A stretch of DNA of 64,000 nt from Enterococcus alishanensis. Its GTDB lineage: Bacteria > Bacillota > Bacilli > Lactobacillales > Enterococcaceae. How positions within the stretch are numbered: the stretch's first letter is position 1; the number at the start of each line of letters is the position of its first letter. The notes below the pieces were generated by a model. That model did not search any database, was not told the origin of the DNA, and saw only the letters and a program-made list of their open reading frames with translations. Positions 41,859-51,685 of the stretch are shown here, piece by piece. The position numbers and the translations under genes are program-made. The stretch covers positions 248,001 to 312,000 of the forward strand of contig NZ_JAHUZB010000003.1 of NCBI RefSeq assembly GCF_019218635.1, written 5' to 3'.

Positions 41859-43718
41859 ATGAAATATCAAAATTTTAATCAAGAGATTATCGAATTAGTC
41901 GGTGGAAAAGAAAATATTCAAGCGGTAGTTCACTGTATGACAAGGCTACGGTTTACCTTGAAAGATCGTTCTAAAGCGGATACAGAGGGACTAAAAGCTT
42001 TAGACGGAGTAATTGATGTAGTCAGTAATCAAGTAGCCTATCAAATAATTGTTGGTACGCATGTTAGTGAAGTGCATAAAGAATTAACGACCATGCTAGG
42101 GATCAATGACGATGCGCCAACCCAGCAACCAAAGGCCAAGAAAAATTTTGTTAAAGCGGCTTTAGATGTTGTATCAGAATCAATGACACCGATTTTAGAG
42201 CCAATAATTTGTGCGGGTCTTTTAGCGGCAGTTCTATCCATTTTATCGTTAACGGGATTGATTTCGCCTGAGAGCTCAACTTATATCATTTTAGATACAT
42301 TAAGAAGTGCGGTCTTTTATTTCTTGCCAATTTTTATGGCTATGAGTTGTGCTAAACGGTTAGGTGCAAATCCTTATTTAGCCGTTGCTTTAGCAGTTAC
42401 CATTTTATCAGATTCAATCAATGGCGTTTCTGGTTTAACAATGTTCGGCATTCCTTTACCAGAGATTACTTATTCAAATAGTTTTGTACCGATTTTGCTG
42501 GCTGTTTGGGTGATGGGATACGTCACAAAATTTATCAAAAGAATTGTGCCAAATTCTTTACAATTGTTTTTAACACCGTTATTAGTGATGTTAATCATGT
42601 TACCAGCGACTTTGCTGGTTTTTGGACCAATTGGTTTTTATTTAGGTGAAGGCATTATTGGTATTTTTACTTGGCTATTAGATACGGTAGGTGCGTGGTT
42701 TGTAATGATGCTTTATGCGGCCTTACAACCTTTCTTAATTATGTTGGGTGCTGGTAATTTCATCATGCCGGTGGTAGCTTCGTTAATTGCTGCCAATGGT
42801 TTTGACCCAGCTTTTATTACCGCATGTACAATATCAGATATTGCAGTAGGTGGTGCGATGCTGGGCTATTTCTTAAGAACACGAAATAATAAGCAAAAAC
42901 AATTATTCGGGACGGTTACATTATCAGCAATTTTAGGAATCACTGAACCAGCTATTTACGGAGTTTTTGTAAAATACCGTCGACCATTTGTAGCAGTTAT
43001 TATTGGTGGGGGATTAGGCGGTTTGTTTGCAGGAATTACCGGTGTGAAAGCTTATTCGGTTGCTTGGGGACTATTTGGTCTTCCTTCTTATATTGGTGAA
43101 GGTGATTTTAGCAATTTATGGTTCATGGTCGCTTCAGTAATAATCAGTTTTGTAGGTGCAGCAGTGGCAGCTTTTCTATTAGGTGTTCCTGCTGAAGAAG
43201 ATGATTCCCAAGAAGAAAATGCTAAAAGCAATCAAGAATCAGAGGGTAAAATTAACTTACGCACAATTCCTTTAAAAAGTGTAGTGAAAGGTCAATTGGT
43301 ACAACTTTCTGAAGTAAGTGATCAGGCTTTTTCATCAGGTGCATTAGGTAAAGGTGTGGGCTTAATTCCTGAAGCTGATGACATTTTTTCTCCAGTCGAT
43401 GGAGAGGTTACTGTTGTTTTTCCGACAAAACATGCTGTAGGTATTAAAGGGAAAAATAATGAAGAAGTATTGATTCATATTGGAATTGATACCGTTGAAT
43501 TGGATGGCATGGGTTTTGATATTGATGTCCAAGCAGGTGATCAAGTAAAAGTCGGTCAAAAAATAGGTACTGTTGATTTTAAAAGTATAAAAGAAGCAGG
43601 GTATGACACTACGACAATTGTGGTAGTGACGAATACCAATGATTATTTAGACGTTATTCCAGAAACCAATCGAACGGTTTGTGACAGTGATTTATCAATG
43701 AATATTATTTTTGAATAG
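41859..43718 (+). CDS. bglP: PTS beta-glucoside transporter subunit IIBCA
   Basis: This 619-residue fused subunit has a IIB domain at the N-terminus (about 1-85) with Cys26 in VVHCMTRLRFTLKD, a membrane IIC domain (about 100-450) with ITEPAIYGVFVKYRRPF near 367, a Glu/Asn/Ser-rich linker, and a C-terminal IIA domain (about 470-619) with His540 in VLIHIGIDTVELDG. It imports and phosphorylates aryl- or alkyl-beta-glucosides such as salicin or arbutin. It starts 4 bp after licT and is 16 bp upstream of the hydrolase gene. Confidence 0.93.
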   Translation: MKYQNFNQEIIELVGGKENIQAVVHCMTRLRFTLKDRSKADTEGLKALDGVIDVVSNQVAYQIIVGTHVSEVHKELTTMLGINDDAPTQQPKAKKNFVKAALDVVSESMTPILEPIICAGLLAAVLSILSLTGLISPESSTYIILDTLRSAVFYFLPIFMAMSCAKRLGANPYLAVALAVTILSDSINGVSGLTMFGIPLPEITYSNSFVPILLAVWVMGYVTKFIKRIVPNSLQLFLTPLLVMLIMLPATLLVFGPIGFYLGEGIIGIFTWLLDTVGAWFVMMLYAALQPFLIMLGAGNFIMPVVASLIAANGFDPAFITACTISDIAVGGAMLGYFLRTRNNKQKQLFGTVTLSAILGITEPAIYGVFVKYRRPFVAVIIGGGLGGLFAGITGVKAYSVAWGLFGLPSYIGEGDFSNLWFMVASVIISFVGAAVAAFLLGVPAEEDDSQEENAKSNQESEGKINLRTIPLKSVVKGQLVQLSEVSDQAFSSGALGKGVGLIPEADDIFSPVDGEVTVVFPTKHAVGIKGKNNEEVLIHIGIDTVELDGMGFDIDVQAGDQVKVGQKIGTVDFKSIKEAGYDTTTIVVVTNTNDYLDVIPETNRTVCDSDLSMNIIFE

Positions 43719-43734
43719 AAGTCGAGGAAAGTAA

Positions 43735-45165
<1,431 letters not shown>

Positions 45166-45173
45166 ACAAAAGG

Positions 45174-45212
45174 AGAAATGCCGTTCATATAATGAATGGT
45201 GTTTCTTTTTTG
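45174..45212 (+). terminator. Rho-independent terminator after the bgl operon
   Basis: A 15-bp stem (45174-45188 with 45192-45206, two G-U pairs) with a 3-base loop leads into a T-tract. Confidence 0.9.
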
Positions 45213-45576
45213 TTCATCATAAGGTTATTTTGAGTGATCGAAGGGAAGTAAGGGGAAAATAATATACTTCTTTAATCATTTCAGCTTGAAAAAGTGAAGT
45301 TTAACAGATTAGATAAATGGTCATGACACGCTATTAGCTTTTATTATTGCTTTTTTAGTACCAAAAAAAGAGGGATGAATTATTAAAATCATCCCTCTTC
45401 TTGTTAGTTAATTAGTTTCACTGAAAATATAAATTATTCTGATGTGACAAAAGATTTCGACAAAAATATTCATCAATCATTATCTATGATCTCCAATTAG
45501 TTCGATTGATCGCGATTACTTTTATAAAAGTAATTTTTTTGAGAGAAATGGTGACAGATTAAGAAGTTTTTGTCAC
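45213..45576. terminator. Intergenic region holding a minus-strand terminator
   Basis: A 10-bp stem (45369-45378 with 45389-45398) is followed on the minus strand by seven T residues (complement of 45362-45369 or so). It can end transcription of the DUF5648/NlpC gene about 180 bp after its stop. The rest of the stretch is AT-rich with no gene visible. Confidence 0.75.
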
Positions 45577-46815
45577 TTACATTTTATACAAAATCACTTT
45601 TGAGTAGCCAGTGTTTGAGTAGATATTGCTAATCCGATTAACAGGGTAGACTTGGTGGAAAGCTACATTTTCATGAGGTGTATTGCCCCAGAAAAAGCCG
45701 ATGTGACAATCAAAGTTGACTTCACCAAAGTTAGGTTCGAAATAGAAGATATCTCCTTTTTCAGCCAATCCACTGTTTAATAAGGCGGCAACGTTTGGAA
45801 ATTCGTGACGCGTGGTTCCTTGATTCAAGGCATTACGCCAGTTATAACCATTAGCCCAACTGCCCCAGTTGTTTGAAATAGCAGAAATTCGGTTTAAATC
45901 GCCACCAGCATTTCTGATAGCTGCAGCGACAAAACCGGCACAATTCATACCAGAACCTGGTTGCATATAAAGCTCCGGATTATTAGAAGCAACGCCTCTA
46001 AATGGTGTGCCTAGGTAGCGACCGCCATTAACGTTAAGTTCATCAATAATTGCTTGTCGTGTAATTCCGAAAAAGTTTCTCTGTGGTGCGGGATTATTAA
46101 TCGGATCACCTTTAGCGACCACATAATAAGCAATGCCTTCATTTTTCCAGCCAGCTTTAACTAATCCATCTCGTTCACCAGCATCCGTGGTGTAATGATG
46201 ACTGCCAGCATTTCTAGCATTTTGATTGAAGAGCCGATACATGGGGATCCCTGTATCTGGTGTACTCCAAGCATTACCTTCATATACCCAACCATTTCTT
46301 CTTAAAGAATCAATTTCACCTTGATTAGCAGTCCAAAAGTGTTCACCAGAGTTAGGATTATAGACCCTAAATAAAGCATTGCCGGTCATGTTAACTTTCA
46401 TACTAGTGCCTTCATAATACCAGCCGATGCTGACTAAATAATCTTTTTCACTGGCACTTTGTGTATGCAGATGCTCGCCATTATTAGGGTTATAGATCCG
46501 ATGAATTACGATTAAGGCTTCATTTGCTGCCATCGCACTTCTAACTTGTGGATCAGCAACAGCTGTATTTGATCCCGGATTTTCAGCAAATGTTTCCGGT
46601 GCCATTTCTTCAGCTTTTCCTTGACGGTCTAGATAAACTTCTGGAACGTCACTGGTAATTGGAAATTCCTCGCTAGAATTTTCAATGATTTGTGTTTCTT
46701 CTGATTGAATATCTTCGGCAGAAGCTTCATTCACAGATGCTAAACTAATACCCAAAATAGTTATTGTAGATAACAAAAGTAGACTGCCATAACGAAATTT
46801 CCCCGACTTTTTCAT
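45577..46815 (-). CDS. Secreted DUF5648-repeat protein with NlpC/P60-like domain
   Basis: This 412-residue exported protein starts with a signal peptide (MKKSGKFRYGSLLLLSTITI, cut likely after NEASA). An acidic linker (about 35-105) leads to three DUF5648-type repeats of about 45 residues (near 110-245; RIYNPNNGEHLHT, RVYNPNSGEHFWT and RLFNQNARNAGSHHYT), which may bind the cell wall or sugars. The C-terminal domain has MNCAGFVAAAIRNAGG with Cys292 and CHIGFFWG with a later His, the layout of NlpC/P60 cysteine peptidases that cut cell-wall peptides. I start at the ATG with AAGGGGGAG upstream; the frame is open 11 codons further. A hydrolase role is inferred. Confidence 0.82.
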   Translation of the reverse strand: MKKSGKFRYGSLLLLSTITILGISLASVNEASAEDIQSEETQIIENSSEEFPITSDVPEVYLDRQGKAEEMAPETFAENPGSNTAVADPQVRSAMAANEALIVIHRIYNPNNGEHLHTQSASEKDYLVSIGWYYEGTSMKVNMTGNALFRVYNPNSGEHFWTANQGEIDSLRRNGWVYEGNAWSTPDTGIPMYRLFNQNARNAGSHHYTTDAGERDGLVKAGWKNEGIAYYVVAKGDPINNPAPQRNFFGITRQAIIDELNVNGGRYLGTPFRGVASNNPELYMQPGSGMNCAGFVAAAIRNAGGDLNRISAISNNWGSWANGYNWRNALNQGTTRHEFPNVAALLNSGLAEKGDIFYFEPNFGEVNFDCHIGFFWGNTPHENVAFHQVYPVNRISNIYSNTGYSKVILYKM

Positions 46816-46916
46816 TATTTTCTCCCCCTTAATTAGAATCATTTTCATTTCCTAATTTTATTATAACTGATTTTTCCAATAGTTCAAAAGCAAATCAAAA
46901 GGATGTAATAATTCTG

Positions 46917-47993
46917 TTATTTTAGATAATTAATAAGAGATTTTTGATAACTATCCCATTTTTTCTCGTGATTATTTAAAAAATTTGCTAATAAATTTGC
47001 AATCATTGGTCCAGTTGTTAAACCAGAAGAGCCTAAACCACTGGCGACAATTATGCCATCTGGAAGTTCACCAAAAAAGGGCGCAAAGTCACTAGTGTAT
47101 GCCCGTGTACCAACTCGTTGGCTATGAGGAAATTGAAATAATTTTTCTGGTTGGATTAAAAAGCTAGCTGCACCTTCAGTTAATTGATGAAAGGCGGCAT
47201 TCGTTGGTTCCAAATCCCAATTAGCATCATTCTCGTGGGTGGCGCCTAATAAAATTTTTCCATTATTAAAAGGAATCAAATCACTTTCTCCTGCTAACAT
47301 TGCTACTGGCCAATCTTCACTAGTAAAATTTGTTTCAAAAACAATTAATTGACCCTTTTGCGGACGAATATCCACCTGATAATTTAGTGGAGCTGATAAT
47401 TCTTTTAAATGAGGACCCACTGCTAAAACAATTCGATCGTATTGCTCCGGACCATGACTCGTCAGCAAAGTTTCGGGATTTTTTATCTGCACCTTTTCGT
47501 TGTGAAATTGAATGTCGGTAGCAATTTTTTTTAAATGATTCAAATAACCTAAACCATCTAATCGTGCGCCTCCGGTAATAAATAAACTTTTTTGCGGTTT
47601 TAATAAAGGGAGCATTTCAGCTGTTTCTTGGTTAGATAAAAGATGAATGTCACCAATTTCTGGCGCATCAATTTTTCGGGTCTCAGCTAATTCTGTTAAA
47701 GCTGCTAAATTTTCCTCAGGTTGTAAAATTAAGCTACCTACTTGTCGATAGATAGCTTCATCTAATTGGAAATCTTGCGCTAATTTAGGTAATAAAGCAG
47801 CGCCTGCTTTTGCTAATTGATACCATTGTTTGTTCCGTCTTTTGGAAAGCCAAGGGGAGATGATACCGGCACTGGCTTTGGTTGCTTGACCAGTGGGCTC
47901 ATCATATAAAGTAATCTCAAATTTTTCAGGCGGCAGGAGATTGGCTAAAGTTAATCCGATGATTCCACCGCCGACAATTGCTATTTTTTCCAT
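46917..47993 (-). CDS. FAD-dependent oxidoreductase (DadA/glycine oxidase family)
   Basis: This 358-residue flavoprotein has the dinucleotide motif IAIVGGGIIGLTLANLL at the N-terminus and the DAO fold: SAGIISPWLSKR near residue 44, IVLAVGPHLKEL near 194, RPQKGQLIVFETN near 216, and the FAD-closing PDGIIVASGLGSSGLTTGPM near 315. Such enzymes oxidise amino acids such as glycine, D-amino acids or N-methyl derivatives to imino acids. I place the start at the third in-frame ATG, right before EKIAIVGG; two ATGs lie 9 codons or less upstream. It is a single gene with no pathway partner nearby. Confidence 0.85.
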   Translation of the reverse strand: MEKIAIVGGGIIGLTLANLLPPEKFEITLYDEPTGQATKASAGIISPWLSKRRNKQWYQLAKAGAALLPKLAQDFQLDEAIYRQVGSLILQPEENLAALTELAETRKIDAPEIGDIHLLSNQETAEMLPLLKPQKSLFITGGARLDGLGYLNHLKKIATDIQFHNEKVQIKNPETLLTSHGPEQYDRIVLAVGPHLKELSAPLNYQVDIRPQKGQLIVFETNFTSEDWPVAMLAGESDLIPFNNGKILLGATHENDANWDLEPTNAAFHQLTEGAASFLIQPEKLFQFPHSQRVGTRAYTSDFAPFFGELPDGIIVASGLGSSGLTTGPMIANLLANFLNNHEKKWDSYQKSLINYLK

Positions 47994-48060
47994 CGTCATC
48001 CTACTTTCTCTATTCATTTTCCCATAGAAAAAATTTTTTTCAAAACATCTTGAATTTTAC

Positions 48061-48102
48061 TTTACCTGTCGTAGTAATTACGCTATACTAATTACAACGA
48101 CA
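48061..48102 (+). promoter_or_regulatory. PadR operon promoter inside a long inverted repeat
   Basis: Arms at 48067-48080 and 48089-48102 match in 13 of 14 positions (TGTCGTAGTAATTA and its complement). The -10 box TATACT (48084-48089) lies at the centre, and TTTACC (48061-48066) is a poor -35 17 bp upstream. This is the usual layout for autorepression by a PadR dimer. Confidence 0.82.
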
Positions 48103-48129
48103 GATGAAGTAATTTTAGGAGGGAACAAA

Positions 48130-48453
48130 ATGATCTCTAGCGATGGGATTCGCGGCTATAATGACGTAATCATTTTGTCCATTCTAAACGAAGGGGATTC
48201 TTATGGCTACGCCGTTTCAAAAAAAATCCGGGAGATAACCGAAGAATTGTATGCGATTAAAGAGACAACCTTGTATTCAGCCTTTAATCGATTAGAGAAA
48301 AATGGATTGATTGAATCTTATCCTGGCGAAGTTACCCACGGGAAAAAGCGTACGTATTATCAAATTACCGCAGCTGGACAAAATTTTTTGGAAGAAAAAA
48401 AACGCGAATGGCAGCAAACAAAAAAAGTTGTGAATCGTTTTATGAAAGAGTGA
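48130..48453 (+). CDS. PadR family transcription regulator
   Basis: This 107-residue winged-helix regulator has the family signature ILSILNEGDSYGYAVSKKI near residue 15, LYSAFNRLEKNGLIESYPG near 50, and KKRTYYQITAAGQNFLEEKK near 76. It is of the short PadR-s2 type found before membrane-protein genes. It likely represses itself and the next gene (7 bp apart) through the inverted repeat that covers its -10 box. The inducer is unknown; related systems answer to antimicrobial or membrane stress. Confidence 0.9.
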   Translation: MISSDGIRGYNDVIILSILNEGDSYGYAVSKKIREITEELYAIKETTLYSAFNRLEKNGLIESYPGEVTHGKKRTYYQITAAGQNFLEEKKREWQQTKKVVNRFMKE

Positions 48454-48460
48454 GGGTGCT

Positions 48461-49420
48461 ATGGATACAATAAAAAATTATTTAGAGACATTATTTTTAG
48501 AATTGCCGAAAACAGAAGCCGTCGAAAAAGCTAAAGCTGACTTGTTGGCAAATATGGAAGATCATTATTTTAGTCTAATCGATGAGGGGAAAAGCGAACA
48601 CGAAGCAATTGGTGCAGTGATTAGTGAATTTGGTTCAGTGGATGAATTACGCCAGACTTTAGAAATTGAAGAGGAACCTGAAGCTGATTTTTTCGAGGAT
48701 GAAGATGAATTAACCTTGCCAATTGCTGAAGAAGAGATGCTGACCTTTTTAGCTGGACGAAAACAGATTGCATTAGGTTTAAGTTTAGGTATCATGTTTA
48801 CCATCTTAGCTGTAGCTGCCATGATTCTATTTTCTGAAGTAGGGGAAACTTTAGGAATGTCGATCTTCTTCATTTTTGTGAGTATTGGTGTCGGATTAAT
48901 TATTTATTATGGTATGCAGTTTCAAAAGATTGATAGTCCTTTACATGACCGAATGATTTCACGGAACCTGGTAAAAAAAGCACAAGTCCTCAAAGGTGAA
49001 TACACCAAAAGCTTTACTATTGGCTTAGTTTTGGGTATTTGTAGTTGTATTTTATCTTTAGTTCCTTTGTTTATTTTTAGTTACGCAGAAAATTTGGGAG
49101 CGGCTTTGCTGATGGCTATGATTTCAATCGGTGTCTTTTTAATTTGTTATAGCAGCATATATTATACTGGTTTCGATAAGTTTGTTGAAAGTCGTTTTTT
49201 CGTTGGTGATGAAGACAAGTTAGGTCCCAATGCTAGAAAAGAGAAATATGGAAACAATGCTGAAAAAAAGTACGTAATTGAAAAAATGTATTGGCCAGTT
49301 ATTGTTGTGACTTATTTTATTTGGTCATTTGTTTTTGGTGCTTGGCATATTAGCTGGGTCCTTTTAGTGGCTGGTGGGATTTTATGGAGTGGGATTGAAG
49401 CTGTAATAAAGAAGGTATAA
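48461..49420 (+). CDS. HAAS-domain membrane protein (DUF1700-like)
   Basis: This 319-residue protein starts with a HAAS signalling domain (about 1-75: a helical region with LANMEDHYFSLIDEGKSEHE and AIGAVISEFGSVDELRQTL), an acidic linker, then about six membrane helices (from residue 105 on, for example LGLSLGIMFTILAVAAMILF). HAAS proteins usually pair with PadR regulators, as here, and the N-terminal domain probably contacts the regulator. The function of the membrane part is unknown. A strong terminator follows. Confidence 0.85.
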   Translation: MDTIKNYLETLFLELPKTEAVEKAKADLLANMEDHYFSLIDEGKSEHEAIGAVISEFGSVDELRQTLEIEEEPEADFFEDEDELTLPIAEEEMLTFLAGRKQIALGLSLGIMFTILAVAAMILFSEVGETLGMSIFFIFVSIGVGLIIYYGMQFQKIDSPLHDRMISRNLVKKAQVLKGEYTKSFTIGLVLGICSCILSLVPLFIFSYAENLGAALLMAMISIGVFLICYSSIYYTGFDKFVESRFFVGDEDKLGPNARKEKYGNNAEKKYVIEKMYWPVIVVTYFIWSFVFGAWHISWVLLVAGGILWSGIEAVIKKV

Positions 49421-49426
49421 TAATTA

Positions 49427-49467
49427 AAGCACGATTCCGAATTGATTGCCGGAACCGTGCTTTTTTT
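49427..49467 (+). terminator. Rho-independent terminator after the HAAS gene
   Basis: A 13-bp stem (49427-49439 with 49450-49462, one mismatch) with a 10-base loop is followed by seven T residues. Confidence 0.88.
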
Positions 49468-49580
49468 GGGTATTATTTAATAGGATAACTAGCGTCTGAA
49501 TCGCGATTTTTTAGTTAGCCAGCTTTACAGTTTAGACTATAAAAAGAATCTGCTAGAGGATATTACTGATATTTCTAGGT

Positions 49581-51071
49581 TTATCCTAACTTAACGATAC
49601 CTGCGCTGACATTTTTTAAAAACCGCTCATCATGTTCCACAATCAGCATAGCTGGCTTAATCCGCACCAATAATTCTTCAAGCTGTTTCTGGTTAAAGAC
49701 GTCCAAATAATTTAGTGGTTCATCCCAAATATATAGCTCTGCAGGTTGGGCTAGTGATTTTGCTAGCTCGACTTTTTTTCGTTGTCCCATGCTCATTTGT
49801 TCGATTTTATTATGGAAGACATTTCGTTCCATTCCTAGTTTCCGTAAATTATTTAGAAAGGAAGAATAGTCTAATCTTTCTTTTTCAGCAAAAGCTTTTA
49901 AGGTGCCTTGGTTATCTTCATAATTTTGCCGAACATAACTAATTGCTAGTTTTTGTGGACGTAAAACTTCACCATCTGAAATGCCAGTAAAATTCTCCAG
50001 CAAATATTGAATCACACTGGATTTTCCCGAACCATTAGCGCCGGTTAATGCGACAATTTCGCCTTGATTTATTTCAAAGGAGAGGGAAGAAAAGAGGGAT
50101 TCCATCCCGTAAGATAAACGCAAATTTTCAACTTTTATTAATTGTTTGTGATATGTTGGCTGATAATTCAGACTTAGCTGATCGACGGTCTCAATATTTT
50201 TTAATAATCCTTCTTTAGATTCGATCTGACTCTGCATGCGACCTTCCATTTGCTTCGAACGCTTCATCACACGGGCGGCACGAGCACCAATAAAACCAGT
50301 ATCACCAATCGCACCACTACCTTTTTCAGAAGGCTTACCATATTTATCCTTTTCTCGAGACTGTGACCAAGCTGCTTTTTCAGCAGCGGTTTGTTTAAGG
50401 CGACCAATTTCTTTTTTTAATTTACTATTTTCAGCCTGTTCGTAGGAATCTTGTGTTTCCTTTTGTGTTTCGTACGTCGAAAAATTCCCTTGATAAAGAA
50501 CGATTTGATTTTTTTCGATAGCTAAGGTGTGGTTGCTTACCTCATCTAAAAAGTTGCGGTCATGACTAATAACGATATAACCAGCTTTTTGTTGCAGGTA
50601 TTTCGCGACTTGTTGGCGGCCTGCTGCATCTAGATGATTGGTGGGTTCGTCAATTAATGGAAAGAAATTTTCTTCAGTAAATAAACAAGCCAGCAATACT
50701 TTTGTCTGTTCGCCGCCAGATAATGTACTGTAAGGTTGCCATAATAAATCTGGCGATAAGTTTAAATGATTCATCTCTCGCTCTAACTGCCATAGTTCAA
50801 AAGAACTGACTTCAGTCAACGCGTCATAAGTTAGTAAATCTTCATTTTGAATGTTCAACGGAAAATAAACCGTCGATAAGGGGATAACGATATCTCCTTG
50901 ATAAGTTAAGTGTCCCTGCAGTAAACTCAGTAAAGTTGTTTTTCCTCGACCGTTTCGTCCGACTAAACCTAGTTTCCAACTAGAGTCCATCACTAAGTTG
51001 ACATCATCAAATAATAAATCCCCTTGACCGTCATAGCCAAAAGTTAAGTGTTTTAATTCAATTGTACTCAT
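49581..51071 (-). CDS. lsa: Lsa-type ABC-F ribosomal protection protein
   Basis: This 496-residue cytosolic protein has two ABC domains without membrane parts. The first has Walker A GRNGRGKTT near residue 38, LSGGEQTKVLL and IDEPTNHLD; the second has GANGSGKSS near 345, MSMGQRKKVEL and IWDEPLNYLD. Between them lies a charged helical linker (about 205-300) that reaches the ribosome. The opening IELKHLTFGYDGQG and total length are as in Lsa(A)-type proteins of enterococci, which free the peptidyl transferase centre of lincosamides, streptogramins A and pleuromutilins. Resistance by this allele is inferred from family. It is preceded by a long leader with two terminator-like hairpins, as is common for ABC-F genes. 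Confidence 0.88.
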   Translation of the reverse strand: MSTIELKHLTFGYDGQGDLLFDDVNLVMDSSWKLGLVGRNGRGKTTLLSLLQGHLTYQGDIVIPLSTVYFPLNIQNEDLLTYDALTEVSSFELWQLEREMNHLNLSPDLLWQPYSTLSGGEQTKVLLACLFTEENFFPLIDEPTNHLDAAGRQQVAKYLQQKAGYIVISHDRNFLDEVSNHTLAIEKNQIVLYQGNFSTYETQKETQDSYEQAENSKLKKEIGRLKQTAAEKAAWSQSREKDKYGKPSEKGSGAIGDTGFIGARAARVMKRSKQMEGRMQSQIESKEGLLKNIETVDQLSLNYQPTYHKQLIKVENLRLSYGMESLFSSLSFEINQGEIVALTGANGSGKSSVIQYLLENFTGISDGEVLRPQKLAISYVRQNYEDNQGTLKAFAEKERLDYSSFLNNLRKLGMERNVFHNKIEQMSMGQRKKVELAKSLAQPAELYIWDEPLNYLDVFNQKQLEELLVRIKPAMLIVEHDERFLKNVSAGIVKLG

Positions 51072-51086
51072 CTATTCACCCCATTA

Positions 51087-51122
51087 TAAAAAGCCCAAAA
51101 ACTATTTTCAGAATTTGGGCTT
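51087..51122 (-). terminator. Attenuator-like terminator just before the ABC-F gene
   Basis: On the minus strand a 9-bp stem (51122-51114 with 51099-51091) with a 14-base loop is followed by a T-run only about 15 bases before the start codon. In this position it acts on the gene's own transcript, so it is probably a regulated attenuator. Confidence 0.78.
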
Positions 51123-51420
51123 AAGCAGGCGAGTACACAAAAATAGACCTGTCGTTAAATCCCTAAGCCAATCCTGAAAATCTGCCGATAAATCCCTTGG
51201 TATTAACCAAAAATTTATATTACTGACAGCTTTCAACATTCACTTAGATTTTCAACGGCAGATCCCTCGTTTCTTTTTATTTCATCACTATTTAAACAAA
51301 TTTGGGAAGGATTGTCAAAAAAAGATGGACGTAGCCGCTTCCCCAAACAAACTACGCCCTGGAGTGACCCCCGATAAACGAGGTGAAGAAAAATTCTTCT
51401 TCACTTATTATAGTAGCATA
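51123..51420 (-). promoter_or_regulatory. Structured leader of the ABC-F gene with possible leader peptide
   Basis: On the minus strand TATAAT lies near 51412-51407. Downstream a 29-codon frame starts at a GTG (51404-51402) and stops at 51317-51315 (GRSLFGEAATSIFF at its end); it has no good ribosome binding site. A stem (GGCGTAG with CTACGTC, between about 51355 and 51325) with a T-run inside this frame forms a first terminator-like hairpin. A TTTGGGGAAG segment could instead pair with CTTCCCAAA downstream. A second frame of about 43 codons (MLKAVSNINFWLIPRDLS at its start) runs into the last terminator. Confidence 0.55.
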
Positions 51421-51620
51421 TTTCAAGGAAAAAAGAGGTTTTAAAGCTTCCTAAATGAGAAAAAAATATCATTTTTTTTGAATAAGTCATAAATCTTTTA
51501 TAAGTATTGAAAAATTAAAGAACAAAAGTTATCTATAAACTTTTACGAATATTGCATTGAGCGATTTTAAAAACTATAAAAGGATATATATGTGACATAA
51601 TAAAATTATTAAACATCTTA

Positions 51621-51649
51621 TTGACTTTATATAATCATCGTATTAAACT
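51621..51649 (+). promoter_or_regulatory. Promoter of the pyruvate phosphate dikinase gene
   Basis: TTGACT (51621-51626), a 17-bp spacer and TAAACT (51644-51649) lie 37 bp before the start codon. The AT-rich stretch 51421-51620 holds no gene. Confidence 0.7.
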
Positions 51650-51685
51650 GATGTCAGATCAAATAAACAAATAAAGGAGAATTTT

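Noticed and set aside
51315-51404. SRP RNA, 6S RNA or a known riboswitch in the ABC-F leader
   Set aside because: The conserved cores of these RNAs are not present; the position and hairpins fit an attenuator better.
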